Shown: piece after piece, positions 6,880 to 12,427 of the stretch | How the letters are laid out: each line of letters begins with the position of its first letter | Position numbering within the stretch: position 1 is the stretch's first letter | Source of the DNA: Myxococcales bacterium | Lineage (GTDB): Bacteria > Myxococcota_A > UBA9042 > PHBI01 > JAAZYN01 | Direction of reading: 5' to 3' | Length of the DNA: 12,427 bases | NCBI GenBank assembly: GCA_014239625.1 | Contig: JAAZYN010000045.1 | Coordinates: forward strand, 1-12,427 | The notes under the pieces: generated by a model | Told to the model about the DNA's origin: nothing | What the model saw: the letters and a program-made list of their open reading frames with translations, nothing else | Database searches by the model: none | Translations under genes and position numbers: made by a program

Positions 6880-7149
6880 CTACTGCCCGAGGCGGCTCAG
6901 CAGCGCCCGCGACTGAGCTCGGATCTTCTCTTTGATCGCCTCGTTCCGGGCGCGCTCCCGCATCAGCTCATCGGCGACCGAGAGGCTTGCGAGGAGCAGC
7001 AGGCTCTGCATCGGCACGTGCCGCTTGTCGCCCTGAAGCTCGGCTACCAGGCTGTTCACATAGGTGGCCGCCTCTTGGAGATGGTCGCCGTCGTCCGACC
7101 TGATCTTGAACTCACGGCCCAAAAGCGAAACTTGATGCGACTGTTGCAT
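6880..7149 (-). CDS. zapA: Cell division protein ZapA
   Basis: 89-residue protein that binds and bundles FtsZ filaments at the Z-ring. The N-terminal globular half reads VSLLGREFKIRSDDGDHLQEAA, as in ZapA (short beta strands, then a helix of the DxEHLxxAA kind), followed by YVNSLVAELQ. The C-terminal half, from about residue 50, is a charged helix (LMRERARNEAIKEKIRAQ) that would form the antiparallel coiled coil. The open frame reaches back to 7287, but the ATG at 7149 has GGGAG seven bases upstream and gives the expected N-terminus. It is placed directly before the formyltetrahydrofolate cyclo-ligase gene, the order conserved in many bacteria. Confidence 0.9.
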   Translation of the reverse strand: MQQSHQVSLLGREFKIRSDDGDHLQEAATYVNSLVAELQGDKRHVPMQSLLLLASLSVADELMRERARNEAIKEKIRAQSRALLSRLGQ

Positions 7150-7156
7150 GGCACGA

Positions 7157-7161
7157 CTCCC
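7157..7161 (-). promoter_or_regulatory. Ribosome binding site of zapA
   Basis: GGGAG on the minus strand, 7 bases before the ATG at 7149-7147. It supports this start over the longer reading that begins at 7287. Confidence 0.6.
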
Positions 7162-7204
7162 GACTAGGTATCTTGAGGTAGTCTCGGCGCAGCCCACGGG
7201 CCCG

Positions 7205-7744
7205 TCAAAAAACCCTCTCAAATGTGACGCGATCACCCTCGGTGATACCCATGGCGCGCGCGTAACCGCCGTTGACCTCGAGGACATATCTGCTGGGTTT
7301 GCCGACGCTGCGCTGGGTGGTCGTCTTGGGCTCCGCCCGATGGACCACGCCGGCGACGCGAAAATCCGCGGTGATGAAGATCATGTCCAAGGAGATGAGC
7401 GTGTTCTGCATCCAAAACGTGTGATCCTGGTCGCGCTCGAACAGAAACACCATCCCGTCGTGCTCGCCCAACTCGGTGCGATACATCAGCCCCTGGCGCC
7501 GTTCTTGCGGCGTCTTGGCGACCTCTACGGCGACGTGGACGACCCCGGCCGCCGCGTCGATACGGACGTGCGGTCCGTCGGGCTTGGGAGGGAGCTGCAG
7601 AGAGCCCGGCCTGCTGGGGCTGACGCCCGCGTCAGTGCTGCCGAGCGACACCATCCTCGGCGGCTGCTTCTTGTCGCAAGCCGCTGTCGTCACCACAGAC
7701 AGGGCGAGCAGCGCGCGGACGACCCGTGAGACGTTGTCAGTCAA
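7205..7744 (-). CDS. DUF192 (UPF0127) family lipoprotein
   Basis: 179 residues from a TTG at 7744. The N-terminus is a lipoprotein signal: positively charged head, hydrophobic ALLALSVVTTAAC with lipidated Cys at 23. A linker rich in Pro, Ser and Gly precedes the DUF192 domain (about 58-179), which shows ERRQGLMYR (81-89), FWMQNT then ISLDMIF (110-123), and YVLEVNGGYA (153-162). DUF192 proteins are small beta-barrel folds found in many bacteria and archaea; no biochemical function is established. The TTG start overlaps the end of the upstream metalloprotease gene by 8 bases (its TGA is at 7739-7737), so the two are translationally coupled. No ATG or GTG is in frame between the overlap and the signal peptide, which supports the TTG. 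The +1 residue after the lipidated Cys is Asp, which in E. coli would signal inner-membrane retention. Confidence 0.85.
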   Translation of the reverse strand: MTDNVSRVVRALLALSVVTTAACDKKQPPRMVSLGSTDAGVSPSRPGSLQLPPKPDGPHVRIDAAAGVVHVAVEVAKTPQERRQGLMYRTELGEHDGMVFLFERDQDHTFWMQNTLISLDMIFITADFRVAGVVHRAEPKTTTQRSVGKPSRYVLEVNGGYARAMGITEGDRVTFERVF

Positions 7745-9623
7745 CGGGGAGCACCTGCTCGAGGTACGCGCGGTTGGTCGGAGAGAAGACCTCGGGGCCC
7801 TGACCGTCCACCTCCGCGCGCTCCTCGAAGGGGCGAAACGAGCCGGCGTCCATGATCCACTCTGGGTTGTCTCCGGTGTTGTGGAACTGCCCGTCAATGG
7901 CCGTGAGCCCAAGGGAGTGACCGACCTCATGGCTGATGGTGTTGCCGACGAGGTTGGCAAAGACCCGAACCGCCTCGGCCACGATGTCTGCCCGTGGACC
8001 CACTCCAGAGACCTCGTCGGTGGTCGCAGCCTCGCCCCCCAGCGGACCACTCACCGGGCCGAAGATGTCGTCGAATCGAGGGCTCGCCTGGCTCGAGTTG
8101 TTGAGGGTGGGAGACATCTGGAGGAACTCGGCAGGGAAGATCCCACCATACGCAGCATAGCCGCGCGCCCGAGTCTCGGCGTTGAAGCCCCCGATGACAT
8201 CATCGAAGCGCAGGTTCCCGACGTCTTTCCCGGCGGTATTATCCAGCCCGAACAGGTGGGTGCCGTTCGGGTCCCGACCACCGACCTCGGCGACAGCGTA
8301 CTCCGCGTGATCGGTCGGCGGGGCGTCGGTGAACGCGACGTTGACGCCGGCATAGTCCCGAGCCGTGACCTCCAGAACCCGCGCGATCACCTGGTCGCGC
8401 GCCGCTGTCAGCCCAAAGTCATCGAGCGCGTCGTCGAACGACGGCAGGAACTTGATATAGACGAGTTGAAGCGCCGGCAATATCTCGATCACCAGCGGGA
8501 AGGGATCGCCACGCACCGAATCCGGCCCGGAGACCAGCATCGGCGTCACGGCCCCGTCAAAGTGTCCCGGCAACAGCCCCAGCCCGTAGCGCTCGCCGTT
8601 GACCCCCACGTCCACGCGCAGGGTCACCGTGACCTGGGTGTTGTCCTGAGCGGGGTCAGGGAACAGCGCCAGGCTGTTGATCCCGGTCAGATCGAGCGTG
8701 GGCCCTCGCGTCGGATCGAACTGCCCCTCCAAGAGCAACAGCGAGGTGGCCTGAAGCAACCCGTCCGGCGGCAACAGCCCGCGCCCTTCGAAGGTAACGC
8801 GCTGCCCGCGGGAGGCCACCAGCGGAGACACGTCGGTGATGACGGGTCGCCGCAGCGGCACTCCGTCGAGCTCCAACGACCCCGACTCGCTCTGCAGGCC
8901 GACGCTGCTCTGGTTGATGATGGTCACTGTTCCGGTGAACGCCCCGGGGCGGATCCCGAGCAGATCGGGCGTCAGGATCCACTCGAGGCTATCGCGCGAC
9001 TCCGGGTTCGGTGAGACCGCGGGCACCATCAGCCCTGCGATGGGCACCACTCGAGGCGGCGAGAGAAGCGTGAAGGTCCCGTCCAATCGGGCCAGCGACA
9101 GCCCCTCGGATGGATGCAGGAAGCCACTGCCCGAGACACTCAAGCGATCGCCCGGGTACCACTCGAGCGGAGTCAGAGCGGTCAAGCTCGGCTGCAGGTT
9201 CACCTCGAGCGGCGCCTCGACGGGCAGCGCAGCGACGTCAATCGTGTCTCCGCCAGCGACACGGCGCACGCCGAGGGTGCCCGAAAAGTGGCCGGCCACC
9301 GGCGGCGTGCCAAACAGCGCCTCCTGGAGCTCGCCGGAGACCGCCACGGCCAGCTCGTCGTCGGCGTGACGGATCGGTCGCAGCGACACATCGACCTGAA
9401 AACCGTCGACGTCTCCCCGGACTTCCACCATGAGGCCCGCGACCTCTTCGGGCAGGAAGCCGGAGCCGCGCACCACCCAGATCGTACCAGGCACCACCGG
9501 TGTTGGAAGGACCGAGGTGACGGTCAGCGGCGGAAGTTCGACGCTTCCAGTTACAGACTCCGCACATGCCGTCAGCGCGCTGAGCGCGCCGATCAGGAGC
9601 ATCCCCGATGGTGTGACCGACAT
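7737..9623 (-). CDS. Lipoprotein with TIG-like repeats and an HExxH metalloprotease domain
   Basis: 628 residues. A lipoprotein signal ends in LTAC (lipidated Cys20), so the protein is anchored at the cell envelope. Three repeated IPT/TIG-like beta segments follow, each with a proline-rich entry and a VxGxGFL-type turn: about 33-130 (PGTIWVVRGSGFLP), 145-255 (PGDRLSVSGSGFLH) and 260-370 (RGQRVTFEGRGLLP). The C-terminal part (about 385-628) carries HEVGHSLGL at 565-573 and a Met-turn-like IMDAG at 590-594, typical of zinc metzincins. The residue where metzincins have their third ligand (ten after the first His) is A575, not His or Asp; the nearest His further on is H581 in FHNTGD. Conserved-looking RPFEERAE follows the Met-turn. 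An M10/M12-like or uncharacterised family is likely; substrate unknown. The gene is divergent from the DnaJ-TPR gene and heads the minus-strand train. Confidence 0.85.
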   Translation of the reverse strand: MSVTPSGMLLIGALSALTACAESVTGSVELPPLTVTSVLPTPVVPGTIWVVRGSGFLPEEVAGLMVEVRGDVDGFQVDVSLRPIRHADDELAVAVSGELQEALFGTPPVAGHFSGTLGVRRVAGGDTIDVAALPVEAPLEVNLQPSLTALTPLEWYPGDRLSVSGSGFLHPSEGLSLARLDGTFTLLSPPRVVPIAGLMVPAVSPNPESRDSLEWILTPDLLGIRPGAFTGTVTIINQSSVGLQSESGSLELDGVPLRRPVITDVSPLVASRGQRVTFEGRGLLPPDGLLQATSLLLLEGQFDPTRGPTLDLTGINSLALFPDPAQDNTQVTVTLRVDVGVNGERYGLGLLPGHFDGAVTPMLVSGPDSVRGDPFPLVIEILPALQLVYIKFLPSFDDALDDFGLTAARDQVIARVLEVTARDYAGVNVAFTDAPPTDHAEYAVAEVGGRDPNGTHLFGLDNTAGKDVGNLRFDDVIGGFNAETRARGYAAYGGIFPAEFLQMSPTLNNSSQASPRFDDIFGPVSGPLGGEAATTDEVSGVGPRADIVAEAVRVFANLVGNTISHEVGHSLGLTAIDGQFHNTGDNPEWIMDAGSFRPFEERAEVDGQGPEVFSPTNRAYLEQVLPVD

Positions 9624-9688
9624 ATAGAGATAGGTAGCATGGACCAGTGCCGTTGAGATAGCGCTCAGTCCGTAGTACCAAAGAGATC
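9624..9688. promoter_or_regulatory. Divergent intergenic region, expected to hold two promoters
   Basis: The 65 bases separate two genes that diverge, so promoters for both should lie here or just inside the coding starts. I see TTGAGA at 9653-9658 on the plus strand, but no -10 at proper spacing, and only poor candidates on the minus strand. The location is inferred from gene orientation, not from motifs. Confidence 0.35.
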
Positions 9689-10483
9689 GTGACTGATGAT
9701 CCCCAGAGCCTGCGTCGGCTCATCACACAGAAATACAAATTCGCGGAGTCCGGTGACTACTTCGGGCTACTCGGCGTTGACTCGAACGCCAGCCCGGAGT
9801 CGATTCGCAAGGCGTACTTCGCGTTGGCCAAGAATCTGCATCCCGACAAGGTCGGGCGGATGGGGTTGGACGACGTCAAACCGAAAGCGGCCAAGCTCTT
9901 CAGCCTGGTCACCGAAGCGTACACGACCCTGTCCGACTCCCAAAAAAGGGCGGAGTACGAGTCCGGGGCGCTCAAAGCGTCGACGACGAACATCAACTCG
10001 GTGCAGGCGACGGAGGCCGCGACGGCGAAGCTGGAGACCGCCAAGATCGCCTACCACAAAGGCAGCGTGATGCTGCAAAAGCGGGCCTATCGGGAGGCGG
10101 AGCGGTACTTCCGAGAAGCGACCGAGGCCAATGAGAAGATCGCGCGCTACTGGCAGTCTCTCGGCTGGGCCATCTTCAACGCCCAGGACGCACGCTCTGA
10201 AGATGAGCGCCTGGAGGGCGCTAAGACAGCCTACGAACACGCCCTGGAGATAGACTCCGAGGACAGCCAGACACACTACAACCTCGGACTCTACTGGAAA
10301 GCCAAGAGCGACTCCCGACGCATGCGTCGCTCCATGGAGAAGGCGATCAAGTTCAACAAAGACCACATCAACGCCCGTCGCGAGCTACGCCTGCTCGAAA
10401 TGCGGCAGGGCAAGCTGGAGTCCTCGGCCAAGGGCGGCGGGTTTTTCGCCAGCCTCTGGCAGAGCCTGACAAAGAAGCGCTGA
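9689..10483 (+). CDS. J-domain protein with TPR repeats
   Basis: 264 residues from a GTG at 9689 with a weak AAGAGA site before it. The N-terminal J domain (about 22-92) reads DYFGLLGVDSNAS, then the diagnostic HPD at 51-53, then KLFSLVTEAYTTLSD; HPD is needed to stimulate ATP hydrolysis by DnaK. After an Ala/Thr-rich linker come about three tetratricopeptide repeats (roughly 118-149, 154-190, 193-226), for example ALEIDSEDSQTHYNLGLYWKA. The last 25 residues are basic and flexible (KGGGFFASLWQSLTKKR). There is no Gly/Phe region, zinc finger or client-binding barrel, so this is a class C (type III) J protein in which the TPRs presumably choose the partner. No dnaK or grpE is nearby. Confidence 0.88.
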   Translation: MTDDPQSLRRLITQKYKFAESGDYFGLLGVDSNASPESIRKAYFALAKNLHPDKVGRMGLDDVKPKAAKLFSLVTEAYTTLSDSQKRAEYESGALKASTTNINSVQATEAATAKLETAKIAYHKGSVMLQKRAYREAERYFREATEANEKIARYWQSLGWAIFNAQDARSEDERLEGAKTAYEHALEIDSEDSQTHYNLGLYWKAKSDSRRMRRSMEKAIKFNKDHINARRELRLLEMRQGKLESSAKGGGFFASLWQSLTKKR

Positions 10484-10517
10484 CTGTGGAGCGCGGCGCT
10501 CATCGCGGGGCGCCCTG

Positions 10518-10557
10518 GGATCGGTGCCGATCACCGCGTCCCCCACGACACCGATCC
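10518..10557. repeat. 9-bp inverted repeat overlapping a shorter palindrome
   Basis: GGATCGGTG at 10518-10526 pairs with CACCGATCC at 10549-10557 around a 22-base loop. A tighter alternative hairpin, GATCGG-TG-CCGATC, is at 10519-10532. The two are mutually exclusive. No T-run follows, so it is not a classical terminator for the J-domain gene ending 34 bp upstream. Confidence 0.6.
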
Positions 10558-10601
10558 GCGGCCCACGACGCCGATCCGCGGCCCACGACACAGAACCGCG
10601 A
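10542..10601. repeat. Three tandem 20-bp direct repeats
   Basis: Unit CCCACGACACCGATCCGCGG at 10542-10561, then a copy with one change (10562-10581) and a third with several changes (10582-10601). The copies are head to tail without spacers. Function unknown; could be a binding-site array or simple slippage expansion. Confidence 0.85.
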
Positions 10602-10890
10602 CCCCATTCGCGGCGGTCTGCGGCGCCGCGGTCATCCACACGCGCCGTGAAGCCGGCGAATGATCGCCACCGCGCCACGGGACGACCCGTTACCCCACTG
10701 CGGGCCAACCACCCCGGGGCTTCACGCTGCTTCGGCTGCGACCGGTGGGTCCTCAACGCTGGCGTCCGCGCCCTCTCGTCGGCCGGCTCCACGGGTGGCG
10801 ACTACGACGTCACCGCCGCCGGTCCCTGCCCCGCTCGTCAGCACGACGCGCCCCCGGGTGTCGCTCGAATCGCCATCAGAGACATACGGG

Positions 10891-11916
10891 CTAAGGCGAG
10901 GTGCTCTGCTCATCCAACAGCACCGTGTCGCGGGCGATGATCACCGCGGTGCCGCTGGACAGGCCCTCGGCCGTGAACTTGGAGGTGCGTATCCGCGCTA
11001 CCTCGAGGCGGTCGGTCTGGTCGGCGCCCATATCGGGGAGGGTCGCCAACGCCTCCGCCGGGATCGCGAAGCGCCCGGTGTCTGGGACGCGGCACGTCAC
11101 CGCAGCCACCCGGTCGAAGCCCTGTCGGACGTAACGTACCGAGACCGTAGTGTCGCTGTCGGCCGCGTCCGTCGAGCGCGCGCTGAGCCAGGTCACCAGG
11201 AGCTCGCCGTCTGCCCCCTCGTTCACTCGCGTCCCCTGCGTAGACAGCGGAAGAAGGGCTGCGGTCCCGACCTGCGTCAGGCGTAGCGGCGCGGGCGGCG
11301 CGATCTCCACCACGAAGGGGCCGACCTCGGTGGCGCCGCTACCTGTCAAGCGGACGAGGGTGCCGTTCAGGAGCTGCCGCGCGTCCGGCCCGTGGGCATC
11401 ATAGACGAGACCTCCGATGTCCGGATCCACGTCGGGGAAGTAGGCGCTCTGAAACAGCACAACCCCCGCGTCCGACTCGAGCACGAGCTCACCGGCGTCC
11501 ATAAAGTAGACGGGCCCGGTGGAGGCGGAGCTTCGAGACGCGATGCGTCGCTGACTCGAGGTACAGCGCTTGCTCACGCTGGCGGCGCTGGCGTCTACCG
11601 CCAACGACTCCGCGCCCAGGGTGAGCGGCTCCAGGATGTCCAACACTCTGTCCTGGCGACCGGCGTCATGCTCGACAAACCAGGCGTTGCCGGTCAGCCT
11701 CGCGTTGAGCTGCGCAGAGTTCCTGTCTTCTGTAAGGGTCAGGACCACCAGCCCGAAGTGTTCGGTCTGCCCGACGTGCAACATCGGCAGGCTGTTGTCG
11801 ATCCGACTGGCGGCCTCCAGGAAACTCTCACCCGTGCTGCAGGCAGCCATCATCCACGCGGCCACCAGCGCCCGCAGGCAGGTACTCGCGAGTATGTGGG
11901 ATCGCTCATGAAGCAT
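10891..11916 (-). CDS. Lipoprotein of unknown function
   Basis: 341 residues, not recognised. The N-terminus MLHERSHILASTCLRALVAAWMMAAC is a lipoprotein signal with the lipidated Cys at 26 (MAAC in place of the usual LAAC). The mature part is predicted mainly beta and has alternating short strands: VYFMDAGELVLES, QLLNGTLVRLTGSG, GPFVVEIAPPAPL, GELLVTWLSA and a C-terminal stretch with VTCRVPDTGRFAIPAEAL. The arrangement (dipole-like value/weight statements, beta strands, a Cys in VTCRV and an IPA segment) resembles a group of hypothetical myxobacterial lipoproteins, but I cannot name a family. A cysteine pair (C117 in SKRCTSS and the late VTCRV) could form a disulfide. The start ATG at 11916 has a GAGAGA stretch about 10 bases upstream. 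The gene is divergent from the SurA-like gene that follows. Confidence 0.75.
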   Translation of the reverse strand: MLHERSHILASTCLRALVAAWMMAACSTGESFLEAASRIDNSLPMLHVGQTEHFGLVVLTLTEDRNSAQLNARLTGNAWFVEHDAGRQDRVLDILEPLTLGAESLAVDASAASVSKRCTSSQRRIASRSSASTGPVYFMDAGELVLESDAGVVLFQSAYFPDVDPDIGGLVYDAHGPDARQLLNGTLVRLTGSGATEVGPFVVEIAPPAPLRLTQVGTAALLPLSTQGTRVNEGADGELLVTWLSARSTDAADSDTTVSVRYVRQGFDRVAAVTCRVPDTGRFAIPAEALATLPDMGADQTDRLEVARIRTSKFTAEGLSSGTAVIIARDTVLLDEQSTSP

Positions 11917-12002
11917 GCGGTTGAGTCTCTCTCGAACGGGGTGCAGCCTTTAGAGTAAACACGCGTGCGGGAAAAGCTCTTCCGAGCTAACCTCACCGCG
12001 TC
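11917..12002. promoter_or_regulatory. Divergent intergenic region between the lipoprotein and SurA-like genes
   Basis: The 86 bases separate divergent genes, so promoters for both are expected here. TAGAGT at 11951-11956 could be a plus-strand -10, but the nearest TTGAGT (11921-11926) is 24 bases away, too far for a standard sigma-70 promoter. Placement is inferred from orientation only. Confidence 0.35.
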
Positions 12003-12427
12003 GTGCAGCACACGTCTCGCCTGATTATCGTCGCGCTCGTCGCTCTGTCAACGATTTCGACACCTTTCGCTTCACGGGCGGATGATGTCGTGGCCGCTGT
12101 TGCGCGTCTTCAAATCACCGCGGGTGAGATCCGGCAACGCATGGCCACCTCCACTGCGGACGCCCTGAGGCGGGCCCTTACGGAGGCCATCGACGAGCGC
12201 CTCCTGGCGGCCCAGGCCAAGGTCGTCCTGGGTACCGAAGTCGCGACGGGGCTCGACGTCCCCACCCGAGCGCGCCGAGTCGCGGCGGAGCTGTTCAGCC
12301 CCCACACGCTGTGCAATCGCATCCCGGTGGGTTGGCGGCGCCAGCACTACGACGAGACACGCTGGCGCTTCATCGCGCCCACATCACTGCGCCGGTGGCC
12401 GGCGTGGTGGCGCGCCGCTCGGTGCAG
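12003..12427 (+). CDS. Exported SurA/PpiC-like peptidylprolyl isomerase N-terminal region (3' partial)
   Basis: An open frame from GTG at 12003 runs off the window. It begins with a Sec signal peptide (MQHTSR, hydrophobic LIIVALVALSTI, cleavage likely after FASRA at about residue 27). The following region, DDVVAAVARLQITAGEIRQRM, then LRRALTEAIDERLLAAQAK, matches in style the SurA/PpiC N-terminal chaperone helices (VVAxVNGxPIT followed by LxxxIDExLL), which bind unfolded outer-membrane proteins in the periplasm. No parvulin catalytic domain is visible because the window ends. The last 20 or so codons in this frame are Arg/Trp-rich and unlike the preceding part, while another frame gives ITAPVAGVVARRSVQ; a frame change around 12370 is possible. 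The assignment to the SurA type is tentative. Confidence 0.6.
   Translation, partial: MQHTSRLIIVALVALSTISTPFASRADDVVAAVARLQITAGEIRQRMATSTADALRRALTEAIDERLLAAQAKVVLGTEVATGLDVPTRARRVAAELFSPHTLCNRIPVGWRRQHYDETRWRFIAPTSLRRWPAWWRAARC

Larger units (their letters stand above)
10484..10890. other. 407-bp intergenic stretch without a convincing gene
   Basis: Between the J-domain gene and the stop of the minus-strand lipoprotein gene. Open frames here are Pro/Ser/Thr/Arg-rich with no recognisable domain and no ribosome binding site, so I do not call a gene. The left third holds three 20-bp direct repeats and inverted repeats; the rest shows only GC-rich sequence. There is no hairpin followed by a T-run for either of the converging genes. 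Confidence 0.6.

Noticed and set aside
6870..6900. A 6S RNA gene between zapA and the cyclo-ligase gene
   Set aside because: The two genes are only four bases apart under the favoured start, leaving no space.
7476..9014. 512-residue plus-strand open frame opposite the metalloprotease and DUF192 genes
   Set aside because: The opposite strand carries recognisable lipoprotein, DUF192 and HExxH motifs; the plus-strand reading has none.
10722..10913. 63-residue minus-strand open frame just downstream of the unknown lipoprotein
   Set aside because: It has an ATG overlapping the lipoprotein's end and an acidic, less shadow-like composition, but no Shine-Dalgarno and no family; too weak to call.
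10660..11286. Plus-strand open frames across the gene-free gap (also 10524-10940)
   Set aside because: Pro/Ser/Thr/Ala-rich, no ribosome binding site, no domain, and they run into the antisense of the lipoprotein gene.
11392..11958. 188-residue plus-strand open frame opposite the unknown lipoprotein
   Set aside because: The minus-strand reading has a signal peptide and lipobox; the plus-strand reading has neither.

Overview
The window is high-GC, gene-dense bacterial DNA. Short gaps, compact operons, frequent GTG/TTG starts, two or three predicted lipoproteins of unusual type, a DnaJ-TPR fusion, an HExxH lipoprotein with TIG-like repeats and a zapA-linked gene train fit a Myxococcota/deltaproteobacterial-type Gram-negative. 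This is inference from gene content; there is no rRNA or other phylogenetic marker. I see no insertion sequence, phage gene, CRISPR array, tRNA or rRNA.

Layout. Positions 1-4043, plus strand: the 3' end of an FAD-linked oxidase of the alkyldihydroxyacetonephosphate-synthase type, an A-type iron-sulfur carrier (IscA/ErpA family), two adjacent HD-domain phosphohydrolases of the COG1078/SAMHD1-like type, and a small exported protein whose signal peptide is encoded partly by a perfect hexamer repeat. Positions 4230-9623, minus strand: read in transcription order, a TIG-repeat zinc-metalloprotease lipoprotein, a DUF192 lipoprotein, zapA, 5-formyltetrahydrofolate cyclo-ligase and tyrS are tightly packed (overlap to 57 bp); pcm follows after a longer gap with its own strong ribosome binding site. 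Positions 9689-10483, plus strand: a J-domain protein with TPR repeats, divergent from the metalloprotease. Positions 10484-10890 hold no convincing gene but carry three 20-bp direct repeats and inverted repeats. Positions 10891-11916, minus strand: an unknown lipoprotein. From 12003 on, plus strand: the 5' end of an exported SurA-like protein, cut by the window edge.

How the genes fit together. Most are housekeeping: protein repair (pcm), translation (tyrS), folate (cyclo-ligase), division (zapA), Fe-S assembly and chaperoning. The least ordinary parts are the tandem HD hydrolase pair, which keeps both metal-binding sites intact, and the metalloprotease, whose HExxH site lacks the usual third metzincin ligand position. 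Two genes (the first HD hydrolase and the cyclo-ligase) show family-like sequence upstream of any ATG/GTG/TTG codon, and both window edges hint at a reading-frame change. Either rare start codons or sequence errors could explain this, and it limits confidence in the N-termini given here.
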